From Sphingopyxis panaciterrae (lineage in GTDB: Bacteria > Pseudomonadota > Alphaproteobacteria > Sphingomonadales > Sphingomonadaceae): a stretch of DNA of 64,000 nucleotides. The notes beneath the pieces are model-generated. The model searched no databases, was not told the DNA's origin, and saw nothing but the letters and a program-made list of their open reading frames with translations. The position numbers were made by a program, and so were the translations under genes. Positions within the stretch are counted from its first letter, which is position 1; every line of letters begins with the position of its first letter. The stretch is from NCBI RefSeq assembly GCF_011762125.1, contig NZ_JAASQN010000002.1, forward strand, positions 310,001 to 374,000, in the 5' to 3' direction. Positions 37,715-47,022 of the stretch are shown here, one piece after another.

Positions 37715-37737
37715 TAGAAGAATATGGACAACTTCTA
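37715..37737. promoter_or_regulatory. Inverted repeat between the MFS and GlxA-type regulator genes
   Basis: TAGAAG and CTTCTA flank an 11-base spacer containing AATATGGACA. It lies in the 171-base divergent promoter region and partly resembles the inverted motifs at 39934 and 40046. A candidate operator for the GlxA-type regulator. Confidence 0.4.
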
Positions 37738-37797
37738 GTAGATAGGTAATGATCCCGGAATCAGTGGCGCATGACGCCTGCTTGGGAAGCTCCAACG

Positions 37798-38859
37798 ATG
37801 ACAGTGGATTATGCGCAAAGGATCGAAGCTCCGGTCCTTGAACTCCGGCTGGGTATCCTGCTGCTTCCCGACTTCACCCTGCTCGCGCTGACCGGCTTTC
37901 TGGAGGCGCTTCGCATCGCGGGGGACGAGTTCGATCTCAGTCGCAATCTCTATTGCCGGTGGGATATCATGGCGCCCGACAACCGGCAGATCCGGTCGAG
38001 CTGCGGCCTGACCGTCCTGCCGACAGCCAGGCTTCAGCCCCCCGAAAATTTCGATTATATCGTTGTGGTCGGCGGCAAGCTCCAAAGCCATGAGCGCACC
38101 GACGACGCGATCATCGACTATATCCGGGCCGCTGCCGCCGGGCCGGTACCGCTGATCGGCGCCTGCACGGGGAGCTTCATGCTGGCACGTGCCGGGGCGA
38201 TGGAGGGGCGGCGTGCCTGCGTCCATCAGTTTCACGTCGCCGAGTTCCAGTCCGAATTTCCCGACATCATGGTGGAATCCGACCGGCTTTTCACGATCGA
38301 CGGTCCGCGGCTCACCTGTCCGGGGGGCGCGAGCGCGTTCGATCTCGCCATCCATTTGATCCAGCGGCATTGCGGCCGCGACCGGGCGCTGAAAACGGTG
38401 TCACTGTTGTTATTTGACGAAGCAAGGGCGAGCAATCATCCGCAAGCACGCGTGGCGCTCGACCTGAGCGCGCCGGTTCGCGACCCGATGGTGCGACGGG
38501 CGCTGCTGATCATGCAGCAGAATATGGGCAACCCGCTGACGATCCACAGCATCGCCGAAACCATCGGTACGAACGTGCGGCAGCTCACGCGTGCTTTCCA
38601 CGCGCAACTCACCATGTCGCCCGCCCAAACCTATCGGCAAATCCGGCTGGAGCGGGCGCTCTGGCTAATCGAACATACGATCAAGAGCATGTCCGAAATC
38701 GCTTATGAATGCGGCTTTGCCGACGCCTCCCATTTCTCCCGAACGTTCCGGGAGGTTTTTGATGCGTCGCCAAGTGACGTCCGCGCCGATTTGCGGTCGC
38801 GAACCGCCGAACCGCTCCCCGTCGCCGGTAGCTTCATGTCCCAGCATTCGCCGAATTGA
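37798..38859 (+). CDS. GlxA family AraC-type transcriptional regulator
   Basis: A 353-residue regulator. The N-terminal DJ-1/PfpI-like domain (about 20-190) has the nucleophile elbow LIGACTGSFMLARAG, and the C-terminal AraC helix-turn-helix pair (about 220-330) includes MSEIAYECGFADASHFSRTF. Members such as ArgR, GbdR and CdhR control uptake or breakdown of amino acids and quaternary amines. I chose ATG 37798, which has GGGAAG eight bases upstream; ATG 37771 in the same frame is possible. Its end overlaps the convergent cyclodeaminase gene by 26 bases. Confidence 0.92.
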   Translation: MTVDYAQRIEAPVLELRLGILLLPDFTLLALTGFLEALRIAGDEFDLSRNLYCRWDIMAPDNRQIRSSCGLTVLPTARLQPPENFDYIVVVGGKLQSHERTDDAIIDYIRAAAAGPVPLIGACTGSFMLARAGAMEGRRACVHQFHVAEFQSEFPDIMVESDRLFTIDGPRLTCPGGASAFDLAIHLIQRHCGRDRALKTVSLLLFDEARASNHPQARVALDLSAPVRDPMVRRALLIMQQNMGNPLTIHSIAETIGTNVRQLTRAFHAQLTMSPAQTYRQIRLERALWLIEHTIKSMSEIAYECGFADASHFSRTFREVFDASPSDVRADLRSRTAEPLPVAGSFMSQHSPN

Positions 38860-39796
38860 GCTGGCGAACGACATATTCCGCGGCAACGATGTCCTGCGCG
38901 ACGACGCCTAGGGACTTATAGACGGTAACTTCCCGGTCATGACCGCGCCCGGCAATCCGGCCGAGCAGAACGTCCCCGATTTCGCCGCGCACATGGCCGC
39001 GATCGATGGCGCCTTCCGCGATCGGGACGAGGATGTCGCCCCCCTCGGCAAACAGGGATTCCAAAGCATCGGTATAGACGCGCGCCGCCCGGATCAGCGC
39101 CGTGTCCGCCTCGCGAGCGGTCGGCGCATGCGCCCCCACCAGGTTGACATGCGTGCCGGGCCCGATCCACGCGCCGGACAATATGGGTTCATGGGCGCCG
39201 GTTATCGTGCAGACGATATCACAAGCGGCGGCGGCTTGCGGATCCGCGACCGCGACGACATCGATGCCGGTCCGCCGTCCATGCTTGCGCGCGAATTCCT
39301 GCGCCCGCTCCAGCGACCGCCCCCAGACCCGGACCTGCTCGATCGGACGCACGGCCCGAACCGCGTCGAGATGGGCCTCCGCCTGAACGCCATAGCCGAA
39401 CAAGCCCAGGCTTTTCGCGTCAGGCCGTGCCAGCGTGCGGGTTGCGAGGCCGCTCGCGGCGGCGGTTCGCAGCGTCGTGATCTCCGCCCCGTCGACGATC
39501 GCGAACGGCGTCCCGGTATCATGGTCGAATAGCGCCACGAACCCCTGGATGGCGGGCCGGCCCGCTGCCGGATTGGCGGGGTGCAGGCTGACGATCTTCG
39601 CACCATATACGCGCGGACTGTCGAGCGAACCGGGCATGACACCGAAATAACCGCTGCCGTCGACCAAAGGCATGATGATGCGGCTTGGCATCGCCAATTC
39701 CCTCTGGCTCACGGCTTTCATCGCGGTCGCCATCGCGTCGATGCATTGCGGCATCGACAGATTCGCCCGCACCGTTTCGGCGTCGATAAAGTTCAT
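38834..39796 (-). CDS. Ornithine cyclodeaminase / mu-crystallin family protein
   Basis: A 320-residue NAD(P)-dependent enzyme. The substrate-binding N-terminal half contains SRIIMPLVDGSGYFGVMPG, and the Rossmann fold starts at LGLFGYGVQAEAHLDAV. In this family ornithine cyclodeaminase, alanine dehydrogenase and delta1-pyrroline-2-carboxylate reductase are hard to separate by sequence. Next to a D-amino-acid dehydrogenase-like gene, a reductase for a cyclic imine from proline-type substrates is attractive, but it is an inference. Start ATG 39796 (MNFIDAE). Confidence 0.9.
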   Translation of the reverse strand: MNFIDAETVRANLSMPQCIDAMATAMKAVSQRELAMPSRIIMPLVDGSGYFGVMPGSLDSPRVYGAKIVSLHPANPAAGRPAIQGFVALFDHDTGTPFAIVDGAEITTLRTAAASGLATRTLARPDAKSLGLFGYGVQAEAHLDAVRAVRPIEQVRVWGRSLERAQEFARKHGRRTGIDVVAVADPQAAAACDIVCTITGAHEPILSGAWIGPGTHVNLVGAHAPTAREADTALIRAARVYTDALESLFAEGGDILVPIAEGAIDRGHVRGEIGDVLLGRIAGRGHDREVTVYKSLGVVAQDIVAAEYVVRQLNSANAGT

Positions 39797-39838
39797 CTTC
39801 CCGTCTTTCTGCTGCTGACTTAGCCTTGCGGCAACGGT

Positions 39839-39876
39839 GCTTCCAAGCGCACAGCCGCGGCGCGGCGCTTGGAAGC
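39839..39876. promoter_or_regulatory. Long perfect inverted repeat upstream of the cyclodeaminase gene
   Basis: GCTTCCAAGCGC and GCGCTTGGAAGC are perfect 12-base inverted arms around a 14-base GC-rich loop. It lies 43 bases upstream of ATG 39796, within the expected leader of that gene. It could be an operator or a leader structure; no T tract follows on either strand. Confidence 0.6.
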
Positions 39877-39933
39877 CCAACCGATCATCCCGGCCTAAAC
39901 CCGCATCGCCAAGCCAGAAAAATGCGAAGCCAT

Positions 39934-40061
39934 CTAGAATATCACAGACATTTTCTGGTGGATCTTGCCATTCCCACCGCGATCGGCGGTTCGCCCGCCA
40001 GTCACGACGGCGGCTGCAATCTTCTGATAATAACTACAAATAATTGTCCGTAATATTCTAG
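39934..40061. promoter_or_regulatory. Pair of inverted 16-base motifs, candidate operators
   Basis: CTAGAATATCACAGAC at 39934-39949 and, on the other strand, CTAGAATATTACGGAC at 40046-40061 match at 14 of 16 bases. They face opposite ways 112 bases apart, each about 125-138 bases from the start codon it would serve. The regulator at 37798-38859 is the obvious candidate to bind them. Confidence 0.55.
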
Positions 40062-40185
40062 GAATTCGCCGCCGCTCTGCCCAGATTGCGCAACCAAGCC
40101 ACCTTGCCGGACAGACCGCGCCGGACACGACCGCGATTTCCGGACCGAAAACCCTGCAGGCAGCAAGCATGAGAGATAGAGCGGC

Positions 40186-41442
40186 GTGACAAACCTTATT
40201 ATCGGCGCGGGACTGATCGGCCTGACCACTGCGCTCGAACTCCTCCATCGCGGGCAGCAAGTCACGTTGATCGACTCCGGCCAAAGCGAGAGTATGGGCG
40301 CCAGTTTCGCCAACGGTGGGCTGTTGACGCCTTCCATGTCCGACCCATGGAATACGCCGGGCGTTCATCGCCATCTCGCCGATTATCTCTTCGGTTCCAA
40401 TTCGGCCCTCAAGGTCAGGTGGGGCGCTATCCCGTCGCTGCTTTCATGGGGACCGCGTTTTCTGTGGAACTCCCGGCCCAGCCGCTACCATGCGGCAACA
40501 GTCGCAAATTATGAGCTCGGAATCTATTCGCTCGCCGTCCTTGACGAACTGCGCGACCGACTGGCGCTGTCGTTCGATGCCGCCGGCCAGGGGACGCTCA
40601 AATTCTTCCGTACGTCGTCCGCACTCGATGCCGCGATGCGTGTCTCGGGCCATCTGCGCGATTATGGGCTCGAAGCCAACCAACTGAGCCGTGATGAAAC
40701 GGTTTCTCTCGAGCCATGCCTGACGCCAATCGCCGATCAACTGGTCGGCGCGATCCATTATCCGCAGGATCAGTCGGGGGACGCCCTCCGCTTCTGCCAG
40801 TCACTCGCCGACCGGATCAGGAAGCTGGGCGGCACATTTCATTTCGGACGCGACGTGCGCGCCGTGAAAGTGCGTGGTGGCCGGGCCATCGGCGTCGATC
40901 TCGGCGGCGATGTCCTGCGCGCGGACAATGTCGTCGTCGCGGCCGGGACGGCCAGCCCGGGGCTCGTCGGCAAGCTTGGTGTGCAGCTCGCGATCAAGCC
41001 GGTGAAAGGCTATTCGATAACCTACGCACCGACGCCGGGGCTACGCCTCCCTGCCATCCCGGTGATCGATGACGCTCATCACGCCGCGATCACGCCGCTT
41101 GGGACAAGGCTTCGCTCCGTCGGCACGGCCGAATTTGCCGGGCGGAACCTTCATCTCGACCGCGAACGGCTCGACAATCTGACCGCCTTCATCAAGGCGA
41201 TCTATCCCGAGATCGCGACGCCCGAGACCCTCGCTACCGGCCAGCCCTGGGCGGGCCTGCGGCCAGTGGCGGCCGATGGCCGGCCCTATATCGGTGCGGC
41301 GGGAACCCCCGGATTATGGATCAACAGCGGCCATGGCCATCTTGGGTGGACATTGGCGGCGGGGTCGGCGCGATTGCTGGCCGACCTGATGGCCGGACGC
41401 CCGCCCGAGATTCCCGCCAAGCCCTACTCGATCGGCCGCTGA
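40186..41442 (+). CDS. FAD-dependent D-amino-acid dehydrogenase (DadA-like)
   Basis: A 418-residue DAO-family flavoprotein. The FAD-binding motif IIGAGLIGLTTALELL opens the protein, and the C-terminal GLRPVAADGRPYIGAAG plus NSGHGHLGWTLA segments are typical of DadA and D-hydroxyproline dehydrogenases. It oxidises D-amino acids to 2-oxo-acids or imines and passes electrons to the membrane. The start is GTG 40186 after GAGAGA. The exact substrate is open; together with the cyclodeaminase-like gene, proline- or hydroxyproline-type compounds are plausible. Confidence 0.92.
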   Translation: MTNLIIGAGLIGLTTALELLHRGQQVTLIDSGQSESMGASFANGGLLTPSMSDPWNTPGVHRHLADYLFGSNSALKVRWGAIPSLLSWGPRFLWNSRPSRYHAATVANYELGIYSLAVLDELRDRLALSFDAAGQGTLKFFRTSSALDAAMRVSGHLRDYGLEANQLSRDETVSLEPCLTPIADQLVGAIHYPQDQSGDALRFCQSLADRIRKLGGTFHFGRDVRAVKVRGGRAIGVDLGGDVLRADNVVVAAGTASPGLVGKLGVQLAIKPVKGYSITYAPTPGLRLPAIPVIDDAHHAAITPLGTRLRSVGTAEFAGRNLHLDRERLDNLTAFIKAIYPEIATPETLATGQPWAGLRPVAADGRPYIGAAGTPGLWINSGHGHLGWTLAAGSARLLADLMAGRPPEIPAKPYSIGR

Positions 41443-41589
41443 GGATCATCACGGTCCGCGACGATTGCCGTTCGCTGCTTGAAGATGTCCACGCTGCAGT
41501 CCAGCCCTCTTGCAGAATCGTGCCCATTGCTGCGGCAGCGATGATCCATAGCCTATTGCTCGACAAGGCTGTCCGGATCGATATCGTGC

Positions 41590-42408
41590 TCAGAAGGATG
41601 CCGTAACGCTCGCCACGACTGCGGCATCGGCGATGGAACCGATGCCATCCAGCCCCTTGCTGAAATTGGGCTGCAATGGAGCCGCGTCGGATCTGCTGAT
41701 GTCGGTATCGACGTATGAAAGGTTGAGGGTCAGGTTGCGCCACACGGCATCCACACCGATCGACCAGTCCCAATAACGGCCGGTCGGCGCAATGCTCGTA
41801 CCGTTGGGACCGAGACCGGGGTTGCCATCCGAATATCCGATATGCGCCTTGGCCGTCAGCGGGGTTCCACCGATCGCGACCGCGCCATCACCCCAAAGAT
41901 AGAGATTATCCTCGCTCTGCCCGCGGCTGTTCGGTGCCGCCGATACATTCGCGAGCGCATATTGCTTGGGGGCATATGCAACCCCTGCCGTCAGCGTCGC
42001 CGGGCCCGTGGTTCCCGTCAGCTTGACATAGGGCTCGGCAAAGTCGGAGTCGTCGGCTCCGCCCGGATACATGTACCAGACCAACCCGGCATCGAGCGTC
42101 GCATTGTCCGCGATCGACGCCTTGTACCCGCCGATCAGATCGAGCTCCATATTGGCGCCGCCGAACGTGCCCCACCCGGCAAGGTTGGAGCCCCAAACGC
42201 CCGCATATAGGCCGCTCTCATGAGCCACGGTCATTTCGCCCTGGACCGCCATTTCCTTGTCGGATTGCGAGACGCCGCGGAAGCGATAATCGGAAGCGAG
42301 CGTTGCTGACCCCGATATGGTGATAGCCTGTTTTTCTTCTTCCTGGGCCCATGCGGCAACGGGCAAGAATCCTGCCATGAAGGCGATGATCATGACGATG
42401 CTTTTCAT
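41590..42408 (-). CDS. TorF family putative porin
   Basis: A 272-residue exported beta-barrel protein. A signal peptide ends AAWAQ, then comes the family opening SGSATLASDYRFRGVSQSD, repeated amphipathic strands, and a C-terminal ASVTASF with a terminal phenylalanine. The family (formerly TIGR02001) is of unknown specificity. The start ATG 42408 has GAGGAAG just upstream. It is convergent with the dehydrogenase gene, with 147 bases between them in which I see nothing. Confidence 0.9.
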   Translation of the reverse strand: MKSIVMIIAFMAGFLPVAAWAQEEEKQAITISGSATLASDYRFRGVSQSDKEMAVQGEMTVAHESGLYAGVWGSNLAGWGTFGGANMELDLIGGYKASIADNATLDAGLVWYMYPGGADDSDFAEPYVKLTGTTGPATLTAGVAYAPKQYALANVSAAPNSRGQSEDNLYLWGDGAVAIGGTPLTAKAHIGYSDGNPGLGPNGTSIAPTGRYWDWSIGVDAVWRNLTLNLSYVDTDISRSDAAPLQPNFSKGLDGIGSIADAAVVASVTASF

Positions 42409-42562
42409 ATCTTCCTCATGAAAGCGCTTCGGCCGCAAATGGCGAAGCTCGCGAGGACGCCCCACTAGATCGAAGCCGCGTTGAAAATCGAGAGCGGCGA
42501 ACGTCCGATTGCATAGTATTTTCTCTATGCGTTCCGGCGGATTTTTACCCTGCGAACCATGG

Positions 42563-42865
42563 CTATAAATCGCGGTCGAGGCCGCCCTGCGATACGAAGG
42601 AAGACAGTGGCAAACGCCTCCAGCGCTCGGAAACCTCGACGGTTTCCCACAGACCGGGTCCGACGAAAAGAAGCGCGCTTCCGGCACTGCCGCACAGGAA
42701 GACAATCGCGCAAAGGAGCATCATGAAAAACGACGCGTCACGAGGGGGTGTGGCAAGCGCCAGCTGATGAAGCCGGACGGCGACCGTCCAGCCCAGAATC
42801 AGAAGTGCGATACCGCCGGCGCGCAGGCCCAGGTTGGCAGCAGGCGTTTCATGCCATTTCTTCAT
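42563..42865 (-). CDS. Small membrane protein of unknown function
   Basis: A 100-residue protein with two clear hydrophobic helices (about residues 12-31 and 46-67) and a polar tail. I do not recognise the family. It is supported by a strong ribosome-binding site, GGAGGTCTGAT, directly before ATG 42865, and by its hydrophobic pattern. It lies 165 bases downstream of kdpE and may be transcribed with the kdp operon or with the porin gene. Confidence 0.65.
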   Translation of the reverse strand: MKKWHETPAANLGLRAGGIALLILGWTVAVRLHQLALATPPRDASFFMMLLCAIVFLCGSAGSALLFVGPGLWETVEVSERWRRLPLSSFVSQGGLDRDL

Positions 42866-43030
42866 ATCAGACCTCCAGACGGAGGCCGTTCAATTACGCA
42901 TGCCCGCGTAGCAAATCGAGATCGAGAAACGCCGTCGGGCGTTGAGATTGCATATGATCCCCGCGGCGCGCGGGCACCGATGGCAAATCAATAGAGATTA
43001 TGCCGCCATCGGGAGATGGCCGCGACCTTC

Positions 43031-43759
43031 TCAACCGGTTGCTGCCCCGCCTTCCTCGGCAAGGCTGTCGCCGCCGAGCCGCAGGCGATAGCCGATACCG
43101 GGCTCGTTGCAGATGATCTGTGGCTGCTGCGGATCGGCTTCGAGCTTCTGGCGCAAGGTCCGGACGAGGACCCGCAGATATTCGACATGATGCTCATACT
43201 CGTTCGGCCACACCTCGGCCATGATCTGGTTGTGCGTGATGACACGGCCGGGAAAGCGCGCAAGCTGGGCGAGCACGGCATATTCCTTGGGCGTAAGGTG
43301 CACCTCCTTGCCGCCCTTGATCACCGTCCGCGCGATCAGGTCCATCGTCACATCGCCCACCGAGAGGGTCAGGTTCCCGCCATCGCGCGTCAGCCGGTTG
43401 CGCAACGCGACGCGTACGCGCGCCAGCAGTTCGTCGGTGTCGAACGGCTTGGTCAGATAATCGTCGGCCCCCAGATCGAGCGCCGCGACCTTTTCCTCGG
43501 TCGCATCACGCGCCGAGACGACGATGAGGGTCGTATCGGACTGCTGCTTGAAGAGCGGGACAAGCTCGAGACCGTCGCGGTCGGGCAGGCCGAGATCGAG
43601 CAAGGTGATGTCGGGACGCTCCTCCCGGAGGCGTTCCGTCGCTTCGCGGGCATTTTCGGCTTCGACGATCGCATAGTCGGCGCGCGCCAGCGCCGCGTGG
43701 ATCAGACGGCGGATGTGAAGCTCGTCGTCGACGACGAGAACCTTGTGACGCACTTTCAT
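43031..43759 (-). CDS. kdpE: KdpE response regulator
   Basis: A 242-residue OmpR-family regulator. The receiver domain has the acidic pair DD at 11-12 and phospho-acceptor D55 (ITLLDLGLPDRDG), followed by a winged-helix domain (LTPKEYAVLAQLARFPG, then VEYLRVLVRTLRQKLE). With KdpD it turns on the potassium transporter genes at low potassium. It overlaps kdpD by 4 bases. Confidence 0.97.
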   Translation of the reverse strand: MKVRHKVLVVDDELHIRRLIHAALARADYAIVEAENAREATERLREERPDITLLDLGLPDRDGLELVPLFKQQSDTTLIVVSARDATEEKVAALDLGADDYLTKPFDTDELLARVRVALRNRLTRDGGNLTLSVGDVTMDLIARTVIKGGKEVHLTPKEYAVLAQLARFPGRVITHNQIMAEVWPNEYEHHVEYLRVLVRTLRQKLEADPQQPQIICNEPGIGYRLRLGGDSLAEEGGAATG

Positions 43760-46425
43760 GGGATGTCCTTGTCGGTGAGATGCGTGATGATCAGCGTTTC
43801 AGGAATACGGATAGTGAAGCAGGCACCGTGGGGCTCGCTATTATTGCCCGCTTCGACGGAGAGGCCCATCGCCTCGGCAAAGCCCTTGACGATCGCGAGC
43901 CCGAGGCCGGTGCCGTGCTTCACCCGGTCACTCCCTTCCAATCTGGTGAAGGTTTCGAACACGCGCTTTTCGTTGCCCGGTGCAATGCCGGGTCCCTGAT
44001 CGATGACCGACAGCAGGATCGCGTCGGCGGTGCGGCTGGCGCGGATCGTGATCGGCGTGTGGGGGTCGGCGTAGCGGCCCGCATTGTCGAGCAGGTTGAT
44101 CAGGCAATGATGAAGCAGCACGGGATCGACGCGAACGAACGGGATGTTCGGGGCAATATCAATCTTGACTTCGTGCCCCAGGAGCGACGCACGCGTGTCG
44201 TGCGCCGCGCTCGCCGCCGCATCGAACAATTCGGTGGCTTCAGCCTTCATCGGCAGTGCGCCCGCCTCGACACGCACCATGTCGAGCAGGTTCGAAACAA
44301 AGCGATTGAGGCGCAGCGCTTCGGTCTCGACCGTCTCGGCCAGGGCCCGCGACGGATGGCGACGCATTTCCTGCGCCGCCGAAAGGATGGTGGTGAGCGG
44401 GGTCCGAAGGTCGTGACTGACCGAGGAGAGCAAGGCCGAGCGCAAGCGACCGCGTTCGTCGACCTGCCGCGCATGCAGCGATTCTTCCTCCAGCTTCATG
44501 CGATCGAGCGCGATCGATGCCTGGTCGAGCAGGCTCATCAAGAGCGGCGCCTGATCGGAACGGACAGGCTCGCGTGCATCGTCGCGGGTCAGCCCAAGCA
44601 CACCGAGCACGCCGCGGGTCGTGCCTAGCGGATGGAACAGCCAGTCCGATGCCGTGAGCGTCGAAGAACCGCGTCCCGCAGGCTGCTCATTGTCCATCGC
44701 CCACTGCGCCGCGGCGCGCTCGATCTGCTCGAGGCGGTCTTCGGGCGGGACAGCGGCACGGAGCATCGGTCCGTCGGCGGAGGGCAAGAGAAGCACGGTG
44801 CGCACGTCGAGCAAACGGCCAACCTCGGCGCAGATCGCATGCATCAGCGCATCCTGGTCGGGCGCCGCGGTCAGTTGCCGCGAAAAACTCGCCAGCGCCG
44901 CATTCTGGCGCGCGCTCGTTTGTGCCAGATCGGCCTGCGCCCCGACGCGTGCCGCGAATTGGCTCGTAACCACCGCGACGCCCAACAACACCAATATGCT
45001 GACGACATTTTCGGGATTGTTGACCGTCAGCGTACCCGTCGGCGGCAGAAAGAAGAAATTATAAGCAAGGCTCGATGCCAGACCCGCGAACAGGCCGGCG
45101 CGCAGGCCGAAGGTCGCCGCGGCGAACATGACCGGCACAAGATAGAGCAACGAAATATTGCCGAGATCAATGACTTCGATGAGCAGTCGCCCAAGCACCG
45201 TCATCGCGACGACCATCGCCAGCGACCAGATATAATCGCTGGATTTGCCCCACCGCCCGGGAACCTCGATCGCACTCCGTTGCGCTGCCTTCGCATCAGG
45301 CTCACCGGGAAGGACATGCACCGCGACGTCGTCGATCGTCCGCACGAGCTGGTCGACCACCGACCCGTGACGCATCTCGAACCACCAGGGGCGAGCCGAT
45401 TTTCCGATGACGATCTGCGTCGCGCGTGCATCTTGCGCAAAGGCGCGCAGACCGTCGACCACGCTTGCCGCCGGAACAGTCGCGGTCGAAGCGCCGAGCC
45501 GCGAGGCCAGCGCAAGCGTATCGGCAAGCTGCCGGCGATCATCGTCCGACATGGCCCGACTGCGCCGCGTTTCGATATAGACCGCTGTCCATGGCGCCTT
45601 CAGCGCGTCGGCGAGCCGCTTGCCTGCGCGGACCAGTTCGGCCGCAACCGGCAGTTCGCTGACCGCGACAATGATGCGCTCGCCGACCGCGAAGCTGCCC
45701 GCCAATGCCTGCGAACGCACATGCTCGAGCATCTGCGCGTCGACGGCCTGTGCGGCGCGGCGTAAGGCGAGCTCGCGGAGCGCCGTGAGGTTGGATTTCG
45801 AGAAAAAATGGGTGAGCGCGCGCGTCGCTTCCTGCGGGATATAGACCTTGCCGTCGCGCAGTCGCTCGATCAGTTCGTCGGGTGGAATATCGACCACCTC
45901 GATCTCGGCATTTTCGAGGATCGAGTCGGGGACGGTCTCGCGGACGCGGACGCGCGTGAACGACGCGACAACGTCGTTGAGGCTTTCGACGTGCTGGATA
46001 TTGATTGTCGAATAGACGTCGATGCCAGCGCCCAGCAGTTCTTCGACATCCTGATACCGTTTGGGATGGCGGCTGCCGGTTGCGTTGCTATGGGCAAGTT
46101 CATCGACGAGAACGAGCTGGGGGCGGCGTTCGAGGATCGCGTCGATATCCATTTCGCCGAGACTGTGCCCCTGATGATCCACCTGACGGCGCGGGATGAT
46201 CTCGTGCCCGTGGACGAGCGCCTCGGTTTCGCGCCGGCCGTGTGTCTCTACCACGCCCACCACGACATCAACCCCGGCCTCGCGCCGTTGCCGTCCGTCG
46301 GTGAGCATCTCCCACGTCTTGCCGACGCCGGGTGCGGCGCCGAGAAAGACTTTCAGACGGCCACGGCCTTCCTGCGCTGCCCGGCGCAGGAAGGTCTCGG
46401 GTGATGGTCGATCATTTCCTGTCAC
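43756..46425 (-). CDS. kdpD: KdpD sensor histidine kinase
   Basis: An 889-residue sensor: N-terminal KdpD domain with Walker [10 protein letters not shown], a universal-stress-like domain, four closely spaced membrane helices (about 395-500), a GAF-like region, then a HisKA domain with the phospho-accepting histidine in [13 protein letters not shown] and an HATPase domain ([18 protein letters not shown]). It starts with GTG 46425, overlapping the kdpC stop as GTGA. Confidence 0.97.
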   Translation of the reverse strand: MTGNDRPSPETFLRRAAQEGRGRLKVFLGAAPGVGKTWEMLTDGRQRREAGVDVVVGVVETHGRRETEALVHGHEIIPRRQVDHQGHSLGEMDIDAILERRPQLVLVDELAHSNATGSRHPKRYQDVEELLGAGIDVYSTINIQHVESLNDVVASFTRVRVRETVPDSILENAEIEVVDIPPDELIERLRDGKVYIPQEATRALTHFFSKSNLTALRELALRRAAQAVDAQMLEHVRSQALAGSFAVGERIIVAVSELPVAAELVRAGKRLADALKAPWTAVYIETRRSRAMSDDDRRQLADTLALASRLGASTATVPAASVVDGLRAFAQDARATQIVIGKSARPWWFEMRHGSVVDQLVRTIDDVAVHVLPGEPDAKAAQRSAIEVPGRWGKSSDYIWSLAMVVAMTVLGRLLIEVIDLGNISLLYLVPVMFAAATFGLRAGLFAGLASSLAYNFFFLPPTGTLTVNNPENVVSILVLLGVAVVTSQFAARVGAQADLAQTSARQNAALASFSRQLTAAPDQDALMHAICAEVGRLLDVRTVLLLPSADGPMLRAAVPPEDRLEQIERAAAQWAMDNEQPAGRGSSTLTASDWLFHPLGTTRGVLGVLGLTRDDAREPVRSDQAPLLMSLLDQASIALDRMKLEEESLHARQVDERGRLRSALLSSVSHDLRTPLTTILSAAQEMRRHPSRALAETVETEALRLNRFVSNLLDMVRVEAGALPMKAEATELFDAAASAAHDTRASLLGHEVKIDIAPNIPFVRVDPVLLHHCLINLLDNAGRYADPHTPITIRASRTADAILLSVIDQGPGIAPGNEKRVFETFTRLEGSDRVKHGTGLGLAIVKGFAEAMGLSVEAGNNSEPHGACFTIRIPETLIITHLTDKDIP

Positions 46426-47012
46426 GTCGCGGGTTTAGCGCCAAACGCATCGAGTCGTCGATTGAGCTTGAACAGATTGACGCGCGGCTCGCCGAGAAAA
46501 CCGAGGAGCGGCTTGTCGACGCTCTGTTCGACGAGCCCCCGGACGGCGGCGGGATCGAGGCCGCGCGCGCGCGCCACCCGATCGACCTGATAAAGCGCGG
46601 CCTCGGGCGTGATATCGGGATCGAGGCCCGAACCCGACGCGGTCACCATGTCGGACGGGATTGCCTTGCCCGGTTCGGGGGTCTTCAGTTTCTCGACATC
46701 ACCCTTCACCCGGTCGATGAGCGCCTGCGACGTCGGCCCGAGGTTCGACCCGGACGAGGCAAGACCGTCGTAGCCATCGCCCGCCGCCGAGGGGCGCGTG
46801 TTGAAATAGCGCTCCGATGTGAAGGCCTGCCCGACGACATTGGAGCCGACGACCTTGCCATTCTCGCGAACGAGGCTGCCGTTAGCCTGCGACGGGAACA
46901 GTGCCTGACCGATGCCGGTGAGCGCCAGCGGATAGGCGAGCCCGAGCAGGGTCGCGAAAAGCAGCGTCATGACGAACGCCGGACGCAGCGCGCTGATGAG
47001 ATCCTTGTCCAT
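46422..47012 (-). CDS. kdpC: Potassium-transporting ATPase subunit C
   Basis: A 196-residue subunit with one N-terminal helix and a periplasmic domain, including [21 protein letters not shown] and the family end [13 protein letters not shown]. It stabilises the KdpFABC complex. The start ATG 47012 (MDKDLIS) lies 10 bases after kdpB. Confidence 0.97.
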   Translation of the reverse strand: MDKDLISALRPAFVMTLLFATLLGLAYPLALTGIGQALFPSQANGSLVRENGKVVGSNVVGQAFTSERYFNTRPSAAGDGYDGLASSGSNLGPTSQALIDRVKGDVEKLKTPEPGKAIPSDMVTASGSGLDPDITPEAALYQVDRVARARGLDPAAVRGLVEQSVDKPLLGFLGEPRVNLFKLNRRLDAFGAKPAT

Positions 47013-47022
47013 AATATTATCC

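Larger units (their letters stand above)
39797..40185. other. Divergent control region of the amino-acid genes
   Basis: 389 bases without a gene between the cyclodeaminase gene (minus) and the dehydrogenase gene (plus). It holds a 12-bp-arm hairpin (39839-39876) and two copies, in opposite directions, of a 16-base motif (39934-39949 and 40046-40061). The spacing is almost symmetric to the two start codons, which suggests a shared two-way promoter. Confidence 0.7.
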
